64,000 bases of DNA from DAIPKP01 sp964545875 (GTDB taxonomy: Bacteria > Synergistota > Synergistia > Synergistales > Aminiphilaceae): assembly GCA_964545875.1 (NCBI GenBank), contig CAZJHH010000005.1:1-64000 (forward strand). Direction: 5' to 3'. Positions 42,611 through 51,757 of this stretch are shown here, piece by piece. Under the pieces are notes generated by a model, which was not told where the DNA came from, ran no database searches, and was given only the letters and a program-made list of their open reading frames with translations. Positions within the stretch are counted from its first letter, which is position 1. Every line of letters begins with the position of its first letter. A program made the position numbers and the translations under genes.

Positions 42611-45136
42611 TTAAATTTCCCCGAGACTGTTCCCCACGGTGGTTTCCACTTTGAGAGGCACCGAAAGAGAAACCACGCTTTCCATGAGAGTACGAAGGAG
42701 CTCCGCTCCCTGTTCCGCCTCATCTCGAGACACCTCCACCACCAGAGAATCGTGGATCTGGAGCACCAGAGGCATGGAAAGCCCCTCCCGGCGGATTTTT
42801 TTGTGCCACTGCACCAGGGCCATCCGGGCGATGTCCGCAGCGGTTCCCTGGATGGGAGTATTGATGGCCACTCGTTTGAGAGCCCCGGTTCCCCGTCCTT
42901 CCACGGTGGTAACCTCCGCAAGAGGACGCCGGCGGCCGAAGAGGGTGGTGGTATATCCCTGTTTTTTGGCCTCTCCCGCGGCATTCTCAAGGTAGGCCTG
43001 AATACCGGGAAAGGCGGCAAAGTAAGCGTCTACGAGCTTCTGGGCCTCACCACGGCTGATGTTGAGCCGATCCGCAAGGCCGAATCCTCCCATGCCGTAG
43101 AGAAGGCCGAAATTCACCATCTTGGCCCGACGGCGCATCTCCGGGGTGACTTCTTCGGGATCCACCGAAAAAATCCGGGCCCCGGTTTCGCTGTGCACGT
43201 CCCGGCCCTCCCGAAAGGCCTCCACCAGGCTTTCTTCCCTGGAAAGATGCGCCAAAATGCGAAGTTCGATCTGGGAGTAGTCTCCCGAAACGAAACAGGC
43301 CCCTTGCCGAACCGGCCCGAGGGCGCTGCGGAAGCGCAGGGCCCAGTCTCCGTAGAGGGGAAGGTTCTGCAGGTTCGGATGGGTGCTGGAGAGCCTACCC
43401 GTACCGGTACTGATATGTTCGAAGGTGGTGCGGATGATATCGCTTTCGGGGTCCGCCAGCTGAAGAAAGGGCTGCACGAAGCCGCTCTGGATCTTGGAGA
43501 GCTCTCGATACTCCAGAAGCATCCGGGGAATTTCTCCGTTGGGATAGGCCGCAAGCACCTCGAGCACCGAGGTGTTGGTGGAATACCCGGTTTTGGTTTT
43601 TTTGATGGGAGGCAGTCCGAGAACATCGAAGAGAAGATGTCCCACCTGCTTGGGAGAGTTGAGGTTGAGCTCCATTCCTCCCGCCTCCTCCACCGCTTGC
43701 TGGATCTCCCTAAGCTTGGCATGGAGATCTTTTTCCAGGGCGATAAGGCTTTCCCGGTGGAGCCGCACTCCCTGACGCTCCATATCCGCCAGCACCGGGC
43801 AGAGGGGAAGGTCTATTCCCCGCATAACCCGGGAAAGTTCCTTGCTTTCCACGTGGGGTTCCAAGGTTCGGTAGCATTGCCACAACTCCTGCTGTGTGGG
43901 ATTTTCAGGGTCTTCGAAAAGCTGGGGATAGTCCTTCTGAGCCCGGTCGGGGTGCAGAAGGTAATACCCCGTTTCGAGATCCCACACTTTTTCCGGAGAC
44001 GGAGCGGTTTCGGGAAAGGTTTTACAAAGCTCCTTATACCGGGAGGTAATGAGAGTACCTCCCTTGCGGGTCCACTCCTGAAGGACTCCGGGAAAGAGCG
44101 GCGCTTGCTCCAGATAGGCCCGTCCGCCTTTTTCGTTTCCCACTCCGAAAATTCTGGAGCCCTCTTGATCTTTCCAGGAAAGGGCCAGGAGAGGTTCCCG
44201 AAGAAGCTCTTCCAGGGGCACTTCCTCCTCCTGCCAGGGAAGAGTCTCTTCGGCGGCTTTTCCGGAAGAAGCTACGTTAAAGGAAGCCACCATCTTGGTA
44301 TAGGTCTGCTCCATTCCCAGGCGGAGGCAGAGCTCTCGAAGCTCTTCCCTCTCGGGAGAGCACCCGTCAAGAAGGCTTTCTCTCACGGGACAGTCCAGGG
44401 CGAGGGTGACGAGCTCCCGGCTGAGCATGGCACTCTCCCTGCCGGCCTCAAGCTTTGTACGCACCCCCGGCTTGAGATCCTCCAGATGCAGGTAGATCTC
44501 GTCCAGAGTTCCGTACTGCTTCAGCAGATCCCGGGCTCCCTTGTCACCGATGCCGGGCACTCCCGGTACGTTGTCCGAAGCGTCTCCCACCAAAGCAAGG
44601 TAGTCGATCATTCCCAAAGGGGCGAAGGAATATTCTTTCCGGAACTCCTCCTCGTCGAAAACCACGAAGGAGCTTACTCCCTTTTTGGGCCGGATAATCC
44701 GGATTCCCCGACGGAGCACCTGAAGCATATCCTTGTCCGCCGAGAGCATCAGCACGTCCAGATCCTTCTCGGCCCAGTAGAGGGCGGTGGAAGCCAGCAC
44801 ATCGTCCGCCTCCACTCCCTCCCGGGAGGTTACGCAGATACCCAGCAAACCGAGCATCTCCCGAAGGAGGGGGATCTGGGGGTGCATGTCCTCGGGCATG
44901 GGCTTGCGGGTGCCTTTGTAGGCTTCATACCGTTCGTGCCGGAAGGTTGGCGAGGGAGCGTCGAAGACTACCGCCACCTTCTGGGGCTGCCACTCCTCCA
45001 CCATTTTCATGAGAGTGTTCATAAAGCCCACGAGAACCCTTGTGGGGGTTCCATCCGGAGCGGAAAGTTCCGGCAGGGCGTAATAGGCCCGATAGGCAAG
45101 GCCGTGTCCGTCCACCAGTAAGATCGTCTCTCTCAA
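42611..45136 (-). CDS. polA: DNA polymerase I
   Basis: Gap filling, repair and Okazaki processing. The 5'-nuclease opens it (LLVDGHGLAYRAYYALP, GDASDNVPGVPGIGDKGARDLLKQYG). The 3'-5' exonuclease domain (about 300-420) lacks the DxE motif (it reads ALSWKDQ), so proofreading is probably lost, as in Taq. The polymerase has SGDYSQIELRILAHLS (motif A), RRRAKMVNFGLLYGMG (motif B) and LQIHDSLVVEV (motif C). 841 residues. Start is TTG at 45136, eight bases after AAGGAGG. Divergent from gltX. Confidence 0.97.
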   Translation of the reverse strand: MRETILLVDGHGLAYRAYYALPELSAPDGTPTRVLVGFMNTLMKMVEEWQPQKVAVVFDAPSPTFRHERYEAYKGTRKPMPEDMHPQIPLLREMLGLLGICVTSREGVEADDVLASTALYWAEKDLDVLMLSADKDMLQVLRRGIRIIRPKKGVSSFVVFDEEEFRKEYSFAPLGMIDYLALVGDASDNVPGVPGIGDKGARDLLKQYGTLDEIYLHLEDLKPGVRTKLEAGRESAMLSRELVTLALDCPVRESLLDGCSPEREELRELCLRLGMEQTYTKMVASFNVASSGKAAEETLPWQEEEVPLEELLREPLLALSWKDQEGSRIFGVGNEKGGRAYLEQAPLFPGVLQEWTRKGGTLITSRYKELCKTFPETAPSPEKVWDLETGYYLLHPDRAQKDYPQLFEDPENPTQQELWQCYRTLEPHVESKELSRVMRGIDLPLCPVLADMERQGVRLHRESLIALEKDLHAKLREIQQAVEEAGGMELNLNSPKQVGHLLFDVLGLPPIKKTKTGYSTNTSVLEVLAAYPNGEIPRMLLEYRELSKIQSGFVQPFLQLADPESDIIRTTFEHISTGTGRLSSTHPNLQNLPLYGDWALRFRSALGPVRQGACFVSGDYSQIELRILAHLSREESLVEAFREGRDVHSETGARIFSVDPEEVTPEMRRRAKMVNFGLLYGMGGFGLADRLNISRGEAQKLVDAYFAAFPGIQAYLENAAGEAKKQGYTTTLFGRRRPLAEVTTVEGRGTGALKRVAINTPIQGTAADIARMALVQWHKKIRREGLSMPLVLQIHDSLVVEVSRDEAEQGAELLRTLMESVVSLSVPLKVETTVGNSLGEI

Positions 45137-45162
45137 ACCCTTTGCCTCCTTATGGAAAAACT

Positions 45163-45189
45163 TTGAAAAACGCCATAGTACGCTATAAT
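45163..45189 (+). promoter_or_regulatory. Promoter of gltX
   Basis: TTGAAA (45163-45168), a short 15-base spacer and a perfect TATAAT (45184-45189), 46 bases before the ATG. A spacer of 16 is possible with TTTGAA. Confidence 0.6.
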
Positions 45190-45235
45190 GCGTATCTTAG
45201 TATAGAGCATATTATGCTTTTGGAGGGATATAAAA

Positions 45236-46549
45236 ATGCAGGAAAACGTGCGCGTCCGCTTTGCCCCGAGCCCCACGGGGGCGCTTCATATCGGGGGAGG
45301 CCATACGGCGCTCTTCAACTGGCTCTGGGCACGGCGCACCGGAGGAACCTTCGTGCTCCGTATCGAGGATACGGATCTTCAGCGATCCACCGCAGAGTAC
45401 GAAAACACTATCATGGAGGGTATGCGGTGGCTCGGCCTGGATTGGGACGAAGGTCCGGACAAGGGAGGAAACTTCGGCCCCTATCGGCAGTCCGAGCGGC
45501 TGGAAATATACCGAAAGTATGCGGAACAGCTCCTGGAAGAGGGAAAAGCCTACCGGGAGGGAGAGGCCATCATCTACCGACTCCCCCAGGAGGAGCGCGT
45601 AGTGGCCTTTGACGACATGGTCTATGGGCACATCGAAATCCCCACGAGCACCTACAAGGATATCGTACTCATGAAGAGCGACGGCACCGCTACCTACAAC
45701 TTCGCGGTGGTGGTGGACGACTACACCATGGATATCACCTACGTCATCCGGGGGGAGGACCATATCATGAATACCCCCAAGCAGATCCTTCTGTACGAGG
45801 CTCTGGGATGGCGGCTTCCCAAGTTCGCCCACCTTCCCATGATTCTTGGAAAGGACAAGAAAAAACTCTCCAAACGCCAGGGAGCTACCAGCGTTTACGA
45901 ATACAGAGATCTTGGCTATATTCCCGACGGGGTCTTCAACTTTCTCGCCCTTCTGGGATGGTCCCCCGGGGACGACGAAGTCATTACCCGGGAAGAAGCG
46001 GTGAAGATCTTCGACCTCTCCCGGGTAGCCAAACGGGCGGCGGTGTTCGATACGGACAAACTGGGGCACATCAACCAGGAACATCTCTGGAGACTCCCCA
46101 AGAGCGAGCTTCTGGCCCATGTACGCCCTCACTGGGAGGCTCTGAATCTTCCGGCAAACGACTACTCTCCGGAGTATCTTGAAAAGGCCCTGACGCTTCT
46201 CGACGGCCGGGGACAGACCACACAGGAAATCGCCGCATACAGCGACTATTTCCTGAGCTTTGCCGCAGTCTGCCAGAGATACGACGCATCGGATCTTGAC
46301 GAGAAAGCCCGGGAGGTTCTGCAGCCCTTCCTGAAAGCCATGCTGGAACTCCCCTCCTGGTCCGACGAAGAGCTTGCAACCTTTGCCAAAGCCTGGGCGG
46401 AGGAAAAAAACGTAAAGATGAAAGCCCTCGCCATGCCTCTGCGGTTCGCTCTTACGGGAATGAAGGTAAGCCCGGGCATTTTCGAGCTGGCAGTCTTCTT
46501 CGGTAAGGATGAGGTACGGCGACGGCTGGAACATTACGGGTTAGTGTAA
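45236..46549 (+). CDS. gltX: Glutamyl-tRNA synthetase lacking the cysteine-rich insert
   Basis: Class I synthetase charging tRNA-Glu. HIGH region VRFAPSPTGALHIGGGHTALFNWL, RIEDTDLQRST, YVIRGEDHIMNTPKQILLYEALG, and KLSKRQGATSVYEYRDLGYIPDG (KMSKS) are intact. The 437 residues are short because GKAYREGEAIIYRLPQEERVVAFDD joins directly; most bacterial GluRS have about 40 more residues there, including the CYC zinc-binding motif. The C-terminal helical anticodon domain is present and the frame is intact. The ATG at 45236 has GGAGGG eight bases upstream. Confidence 0.95.
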   Translation: MQENVRVRFAPSPTGALHIGGGHTALFNWLWARRTGGTFVLRIEDTDLQRSTAEYENTIMEGMRWLGLDWDEGPDKGGNFGPYRQSERLEIYRKYAEQLLEEGKAYREGEAIIYRLPQEERVVAFDDMVYGHIEIPTSTYKDIVLMKSDGTATYNFAVVVDDYTMDITYVIRGEDHIMNTPKQILLYEALGWRLPKFAHLPMILGKDKKKLSKRQGATSVYEYRDLGYIPDGVFNFLALLGWSPGDDEVITREEAVKIFDLSRVAKRAAVFDTDKLGHINQEHLWRLPKSELLAHVRPHWEALNLPANDYSPEYLEKALTLLDGRGQTTQEIAAYSDYFLSFAAVCQRYDASDLDEKAREVLQPFLKAMLELPSWSDEELATFAKAWAEEKNVKMKALAMPLRFALTGMKVSPGIFELAVFFGKDEVRRRLEHYGLV

Positions 46550-46615
46550 CTTTTCTTCAGAAACCTCCCTCAAAAGATTGAGAAAAGTCTTCAGATCTTG
46601 GATTAACAGACATTT

Positions 46616-46643
46616 CAAGGGCGAATCCGAAGATTCGCCCTTG
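46616..46643. terminator. Terminator between convergent gltX and asparaginase genes
   Basis: CAAGGGCGAATC/GATTCGCCCTTG, a 12-bp stem with a CGAA loop on plus (TTCG on minus), followed on plus by TGCCGTTTTC. Usable in both directions. Confidence 0.75.
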
Positions 46644-46681
46644 TGCCGTTTTCGGAGCAGGTTCTTTTCCGGAAAGTCCCG

Positions 46682-47719
46682 TTAGATCTTTTCAAGATAC
46701 TCCGCCAGGGCTCTTTCGGGATCCTCGGGCATGCAGAGGAGGGCGTACCATGCCAGGGCATGTACGAACTCCAGTGAGGCATCTCCCTGGTTCCAAACGG
46801 AAAAACCCCGGCTCTTGAGGGAGGCTATGCCTACCTCTCCGTAGGCATCGGGTTTCTTCCTATCGCCTTCAGCCTGGCTGCACCCGAGGACAAGAGGTTT
46901 TGTCTCCCCGGGCCATGCCGCAGCGAGAGCGTGCAACACTTCCTGAGAAGCGTTTCCCGAGCCAAAGCCCAGAAGGCCCACAAGGCGCTCCCTGCCGGAA
47001 AAGGCGGGCAGAGTGCCGGGAGTGCAGAAAATCCATCGAAGCTGCTCGCGGCGCTCTCTCCAGAGCTCGGGAGGAAAATCACTCCAAAGAAGAGGGAGCA
47101 GCGGCTCCGGAGGAGACCAGTTCGTTTCCTCCGCCAAATCTTCATGGGTGCGAAGGGCCCACTCGGGATGAAAGGATATGGGCATACCGTTCTGCACGAT
47201 AAACGCATCCGGATGGGTGGCCCGGGCCTTGTGCCCCCGCTCTCCAGGAATGAGTTTCCAGTTAAAATAAATCCACACTCCCACGGTACGGGTACAGGTT
47301 ACCTGGGCGGCTCCTCGAAGGTTCACGAGCACGTCCTCGGGGGTGTAATCCAGGGTGAGCTGACTCCCCGTAAGAATTACGGGTATGGGAATTCCCCGGA
47401 GAGCGATGGAGAGCCAGGAAGCGGTATACGCCATGGTATCCGTGCCATGGAGAATGATAACCCCCAGAAGATCTCCCCGCTCCATCTCCTCCACCACCAC
47501 CCGGGCGAGATCGATCCACTGAAGGGGGCCTATGTCCGAGCTGTCATAACCGGGGTTGCCCCAAGGCTGCACCATGGAAACCTCCACATCCCGATCCCGG
47601 TAAAAACCGCGAAGAAGATCCTCCAGTCGGGAGGAGCTCTTTCTATCCGGAAGTGCTCCCTCTCCCCCCACGGCGCTGGCTATGGTCCCCCCCGTAAGAA
47701 TTGCCACCACTCGCTTCAT
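46682..47719 (-). CDS. L-asparaginase (type I, cytoplasmic)
   Basis: Hydrolyses asparagine to aspartate and ammonia. Threonine nucleophile motif VVAILTGGTIASAVGGEGALP at the N terminus and the second motif GVIILHGTDTMAYTASWLSIAL near residue 90 are clear; PVILTGSQLTLD follows. No signal peptide, so cytoplasmic. The ATG at 47719 follows GGGGGGA by five bases; the frame upstream is unconvincing. 345 residues. The proteobacterial enzyme annotation could also be archaeal-type GatD-like, but no GatD N-terminal domain is seen. Confidence 0.9.
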   Translation of the reverse strand: MKRVVAILTGGTIASAVGGEGALPDRKSSSRLEDLLRGFYRDRDVEVSMVQPWGNPGYDSSDIGPLQWIDLARVVVEEMERGDLLGVIILHGTDTMAYTASWLSIALRGIPIPVILTGSQLTLDYTPEDVLVNLRGAAQVTCTRTVGVWIYFNWKLIPGERGHKARATHPDAFIVQNGMPISFHPEWALRTHEDLAEETNWSPPEPLLPLLWSDFPPELWRERREQLRWIFCTPGTLPAFSGRERLVGLLGFGSGNASQEVLHALAAAWPGETKPLVLGCSQAEGDRKKPDAYGEVGIASLKSRGFSVWNQGDASLEFVHALAWYALLCMPEDPERALAEYLEKI

Positions 47720-47870
47720 TCCGTTCCCCCCGTTTCCTCTGGCATGTTCGCACATTCATGACGCATGAAAACTCTTCCACAAGAAAAGCATACGGCAATC
47801 ATGGTATCAATGACCTCGGTTTTTTACAAACCCCACTCCTATTTCTTAAGCTTTTTTTCTCTTTCCGGGG

Positions 47871-47876
47871 TATAAT
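47871..47876 (+). promoter_or_regulatory. Candidate -10 of the TolB-like gene
   Basis: TATAAT 63 bases before the ATG on plus; no clear -35. The preceding 47720-47870 stretch has only a TTCATG/CATGAA dyad (47755-47769). Confidence 0.4.
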
Positions 47877-47938
47877 GAAGGGAGAAGCAACTGAACGCAC
47901 CAAGAAAATTTAAGAAAACTCAGGGGAGGTTACCATTT

Positions 47939-48883
47939 ATGAAACCCTTCGGTAATAATCTTCGCGTTTTTTGCAATATTCTCTTAGGAGCCATCGGGCT
48001 CTCTCTTGCAACGCTCTCCCCCCTTTCCGGAAACGAAGCGGCGGCTCCTTCCAAGGTAGTTTTTTCCGTGGAAAACGCCATCTTTCTTACCGACACCAAT
48101 CAGGCTGCTCCCAGAGAAATCGCCCGGGGCTACGATCCCGAAATCTCTCCCCGGGGAGATCAGGTGGCCTTTACCTTCTATACCGAAGAGGGAGGGCGCA
48201 TGATCGCCGTGATACCCCTTGCCACGGGAGAGGCGCGGCTCTTTTCTTCCATTCCCGGAGAAAACAGCTACGGCCCCCGATGGGCTCCGGATGGCACATC
48301 CCTGCTTTTCAACCACTGGGAAGAAGCCCGGGGAAATTGGGTACTGGGATTCCTCTCCCTGGAAGACGAATCCTTTCGAATTCTGGCCCCGGAACAAGAA
48401 GGGCTCTACAGTCCCTTCTGGTCCGCCGAAGGAGCATCGGTTTTTGCCCAGGATCTTGATAGCCTCTACCAAATCGACGTGGAACGAGGAGTGGTGATGG
48501 GAAAATCTCCCCTCTTCTCGGTTCTCGGAGATACCATCGCCTCCAGTGCGGTACATTTTTCCATATCCCCCGACGGAAGCAAATGGCTTTTCGATGCGGA
48601 AATCGAAGGATCCCCGGAGTGGCAGGAACTGGATATCCCCCTGCTTTCTGCAATCTTTCTCTATACTCCGAAAGACGGCAAAACCCGAAGACTCACGGAT
48701 AACACCATCTGTGCCCTCCATCCCGCATGGCTTCCCGGAGGCGAGGAGTTCATTTTTTCGGGATACACTCCGGAAGACGCAGCCCGGGATACCTTTCCCT
48801 TCAGCATTTTCCGACAGCACCTCGAAAACCCCATTCCGGAACTTCTCCTGACTCGGGGAGACAGCCCCTCCTGTTCCCGGTAA
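47939..48883 (+). CDS. Secreted TolB-like beta-propeller protein
   Basis: A 314-residue protein with an N-terminal signal peptide (residues 1-33, hydrophobic ILLGAIGLSLATLS before AA). The body has PD40/TolB-type repeats: ARGYDPEISPRGDQVAFTF, NSYGPRWAPDGTSLLFN, YSPFWSAEGASVFAQ, HFSISPDGSKWLFDA, CALHPAWLPGGEEFIFSGY. The repeats suggest a five- to six-blade propeller in the periplasm. The ATG follows GGGGAGG. It stands alone; binding partner unknown. Confidence 0.8.
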   Translation: MKPFGNNLRVFCNILLGAIGLSLATLSPLSGNEAAAPSKVVFSVENAIFLTDTNQAAPREIARGYDPEISPRGDQVAFTFYTEEGGRMIAVIPLATGEARLFSSIPGENSYGPRWAPDGTSLLFNHWEEARGNWVLGFLSLEDESFRILAPEQEGLYSPFWSAEGASVFAQDLDSLYQIDVERGVVMGKSPLFSVLGDTIASSAVHFSISPDGSKWLFDAEIEGSPEWQELDIPLLSAIFLYTPKDGKTRRLTDNTICALHPAWLPGGEEFIFSGYTPEDAARDTFPFSIFRQHLENPIPELLLTRGDSPSCSR

Positions 48884-49048
48884 TCCGCATTCGGGGGCTC
48901 CTCCCTTGGTTCTTTTCAGGGACGCCGCAGGAAAACTTCTCCATTCTCGCCAGATCAGCGTCGAAAGAATATACCTGATGCACAATGATCCCTCCCCAAA
49001 ATCCGCACAATAGCGTACAATAGCTCGCAGAGTGGACCCTACAAAGAG

Positions 49049-49071
49049 AAGCCGGGGATATCCCCCGGCTT
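49049..49071 (+). other. Hairpin in the prfC leader
   Basis: AAGCCGGGG/CCCCGGCTT nine-base stem with a 5-base loop, about 38 bases before the prfC start. It is followed by only TTC, so a weak terminator or attenuator. Confidence 0.4.
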
Positions 49072-49109
49072 TCGTATGCTTACATCCAAGAAGGAGAAAT
49101 GCACGAAAC

Positions 49110-50720
49110 ATGTCTATCTGCTGTGAAGTTACCCCCAAAGAAACACTGCGCCTCAAGGAAATCAAACGCCGCCGGACCTTCGCCATCATCAGCCACCCCG
49201 ATGCGGGAAAGACCACCCTTACGGAAAAACTGCTCCTCTTCGGAGGCGCCATCAACATGGCGGGAGCCGTAAAGGCCCGCAAAGCCGGACGTTATGCCAC
49301 CAGCGACTGGATGAGCATCGAGCAGGAGCGGGGCATTTCCGTGACCAGCTCGGTGATGAAGTTCGAGTACCGGAATTGCGAGATCAACCTCCTGGATACC
49401 CCGGGACACGAGGATTTCTCCGAGGATACCTACCGGGTACTCACCGCCGTGGACAGCGTCATCATGGTGATCGACAGCGTCAAGGGAGTGGAAGCCCAAA
49501 CTCGAAAGCTCATGGAGGTGTGCCGGATGCGCAACACCCCCATCATTACCTTTATCAACAAGCTCGACCGGGAAGGAATGCCCCCTCTGGACATTTTGGG
49601 AGATATCGAAGAGAAGCTTCAATTGGAGTGTGCCCCCCTCTCGTGGCCCATCGGCATGGGAAAGAGCTTCAAGGGAACGTACAACCTCCACCGAAAAGAG
49701 CTGAGCCTCTTTACCCCCGGAAGCTCCCGGGTGGAAAAGGCCCGAATCATTTCGGACCTCGACGATCCTGCTCTCCGCGAGGCCTTGGGGAGACAGGCGG
49801 AGGAACTCCGGGAGGATCTCGCCCTGCTGGAGGGAGCCGCGAATCCCTTCGACATGGAGCACTACCTCAAGGCAAACCAAACCCCGGTTTTCTTCGGTAG
49901 CGCCATTAACAACTTCGGCGTAAAGGAGCTTCTGGATACTTTTGTGGAGATCGCCCCTTCTCCTCTCCCCCGCCCCGCCACCACCCGCACCATAACGCCC
50001 GAAGAAAATGCCTTCTCGGGGTTCGTCTTTAAAATTCAGGCCAACATGGATCCGTCACACCGGGATCGCCTGGCCTTTCTGCGGATCTGCTCGGGAAAAT
50101 TCGAACGGGGAATGAAGATGCGGCATCATCGCATCGGCAAAGATCTGACTGTGGCGAATCCGGTAATCTTCATGGCCCAGGAGCGGGCCCTAGCGGAAGA
50201 GGCCTGGCCGGGAGACATCATCGGCATTCACAACCACGGCACCATCAAGATCGGGGACACCTTCACCGAAAAGGAGCCCCTCAAATTCACGGGAATTCCA
50301 AGCTTCGCTCCGGAACACTTTCGCCGGGTACGGCTCCAGTCGCCCCTCAAGGTGAAACAGCTCCAAAAGGGACTGCTGCAACTCACCGAAGAGGGAGCGG
50401 TACAGCTCTTCCGGCCCCTTTCGCGAAACGACTACATTCTGGGGGCGGTGGGAATACTCCAGTTCGACGTAACCGTGGCACGACTGAAGGCAGAGTACGG
50501 CGTGGAGGCGGACTACGAACCGGTGGAGTGGACCACCGCACGCTGGGTGACCTGCAAGGATAGGAAAAGACTCGAAGAGTTCGAAAGGATGCACCGAAAC
50601 TTCCTGGCTCTCGATGGGGAGGGCAATCTGGCCTTCCTCGCCGACGGAGAGTGGCGGCTGCGCCACGTATCTGAGAAGTGCCCGGAGATCGAGTTCCACA
50701 AGACCTCCGAGTTCCGATGA
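49110..50720 (+). CDS. prfC: Peptide chain release factor 3
   Basis: RF3 is the GTPase that removes RF1/RF2 from the ribosome. G motifs: ISHPDAGKTTLTEKLLLFGGAIN, DWMSIEQERGISVTSSVM, NLLDTPGHEDFSEDTYRVL, FINKLDREG. The RF3-specific C-terminal half (RFRRLS-like PEHFRRVRLQSPLKVKQLQKGLLQLTEEGAVQLF, VGILQFDVTVARLKAEYGVE) separates it from EF-G. The ATG at 49110 gives 536 residues and starts MSICCEVTPKETLRLKEIKRRRTFAIISHPD; AAGGAG lies 13 bases upstream. The first 26 codons of the longer frame are unlikely. Confidence 0.95.
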   Translation: MSICCEVTPKETLRLKEIKRRRTFAIISHPDAGKTTLTEKLLLFGGAINMAGAVKARKAGRYATSDWMSIEQERGISVTSSVMKFEYRNCEINLLDTPGHEDFSEDTYRVLTAVDSVIMVIDSVKGVEAQTRKLMEVCRMRNTPIITFINKLDREGMPPLDILGDIEEKLQLECAPLSWPIGMGKSFKGTYNLHRKELSLFTPGSSRVEKARIISDLDDPALREALGRQAEELREDLALLEGAANPFDMEHYLKANQTPVFFGSAINNFGVKELLDTFVEIAPSPLPRPATTRTITPEENAFSGFVFKIQANMDPSHRDRLAFLRICSGKFERGMKMRHHRIGKDLTVANPVIFMAQERALAEEAWPGDIIGIHNHGTIKIGDTFTEKEPLKFTGIPSFAPEHFRRVRLQSPLKVKQLQKGLLQLTEEGAVQLFRPLSRNDYILGAVGILQFDVTVARLKAEYGVEADYEPVEWTTARWVTCKDRKRLEEFERMHRNFLALDGEGNLAFLADGEWRLRHVSEKCPEIEFHKTSEFR

Positions 50721-50755
50721 AAAATCCATACCATTAAGTATAGGGGGAGTGCGTG

Positions 50756-51166
50756 ATGCAAAAAACGATAGTCGAGCTTGCCGCAGAGTTGCTGCAAAAG
50801 TCCGAGGTGCTGACCCTGGCCTCCATCAACGAGGAGGGATATCCCCGTATCTGCGCCATGGCAAACATAAAGTCCGAGGGAATACGTACGATCTGGATGG
50901 CCACGGGAACGAGTTCGAAAAAAACCGGACATTTCCGGAAAAACCCCAAGGCGAGCATCTGCGCGTATGCCGGCGGAGACAGCCTGACTCTCCTGGGGAA
51001 CGTCTCGGTGATCTCCGATAAAAGCGTGAAACAGTCCCTGTGGCAGGATTGGTTCATCAAGCACTTTCCCAAGGGCGCAGAGGATCCGGAATACTGCGTT
51101 CTCAAATTCGAAGCCCTGGAAGCCACGATCTACATCGACGAAATGTTCGAAACCCTTCCCGTATAA
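50756..51166 (+). CDS. Pyridoxamine 5'-phosphate oxidase-like flavin-binding protein
   Basis: A 136-residue protein of the general-stress/PNPOx split-barrel group: VLTLASINEEGYPRICAMANIKSEGIRTIWMATGTSSKKTGHFRKNPKASICAYAGGDSLTLLGNVSVI. Such proteins bind FMN or F420; the substrate is unknown. The ATG at 50756 has GGGGGAG six bases upstream. It follows prfC by 35 bases and could be co-transcribed. Confidence 0.85.
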   Translation: MQKTIVELAAELLQKSEVLTLASINEEGYPRICAMANIKSEGIRTIWMATGTSSKKTGHFRKNPKASICAYAGGDSLTLLGNVSVISDKSVKQSLWQDWFIKHFPKGAEDPEYCVLKFEALEATIYIDEMFETLPV

Positions 51167-51222
51167 GAGACCCATTCAATAAAGAAGAAAGCCCTCGGGG
51201 GTTCCGGATTTGCAAAAAAGAT

Positions 51223-51654
51223 TTATTCCGGGGCCCCCTCTTTTTCGTGTGCCAGAATCTCCCGAGCCTGATTCCGCCCTTGATCAATTTCCTCGGGGGT
51301 CAGCACATCCCGCAGGGTGGCACACATCACCGAAGACGCGAGGTTTCCCCTTGCGGCGGCCAGATAGAACCACATGAAAGCCTCCCGGTTATCCTGGGAA
51401 ACCCCCTGCCCTTTCCAGCACAGAAGCCCCAGCCGATGCCGGGCTTCCAAAACACCCAACACCGCCCCCCGGCGATACCATGCCGCAGCCTGGGCATACT
51501 CTTCCCGGCTTTCGTGATACATCCCCCGTTCGAGATCTCTGTCTGTCTCTTCTCCCCGGCATGGGGAGAACAAAAGAAAGGGGGCTGCAAAAAGAAAAAG
51601 AAGAAACATTCCCCCGCTCAAAAAACGAAATCCTCGCGAATTTTCATGCTTCAT
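51223..51654 (-). CDS. Secreted Sel1-repeat protein
   Basis: A 143-residue protein with a signal peptide (residues 1-34, MFLLFLFAAPFLLFSPC; the cysteine after SP could be a lipobox variant). Two or three Sel1-like repeats follow: EYAQAAAWYRRGAVLGVLEARHRLGLLCWKGQGVSQDNREAFMWFYLAAARGN. Such repeats mediate protein contacts. The ATG has AAGG nine bases upstream. Function unknown. Confidence 0.75.
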   Translation of the reverse strand: MKHENSRGFRFLSGGMFLLFLFAAPFLLFSPCRGEETDRDLERGMYHESREEYAQAAAWYRRGAVLGVLEARHRLGLLCWKGQGVSQDNREAFMWFYLAAARGNLASSVMCATLRDVLTPEEIDQGRNQAREILAHEKEGAPE

Positions 51655-51757
51655 AACACAAAACCTTCTTCAAAGGATTAAACCTTATCCGACAAACCGG
51701 ACACTCCAGGCAAAGCAAGAGCTTTCTCTCCGCAAACCCTTCTTACTTGCAAAAACG

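Noticed and set aside
42752..45121. 789-codon open frame on plus
   Set aside because: Antisense of polA; codon content follows from polA's high GC third positions.
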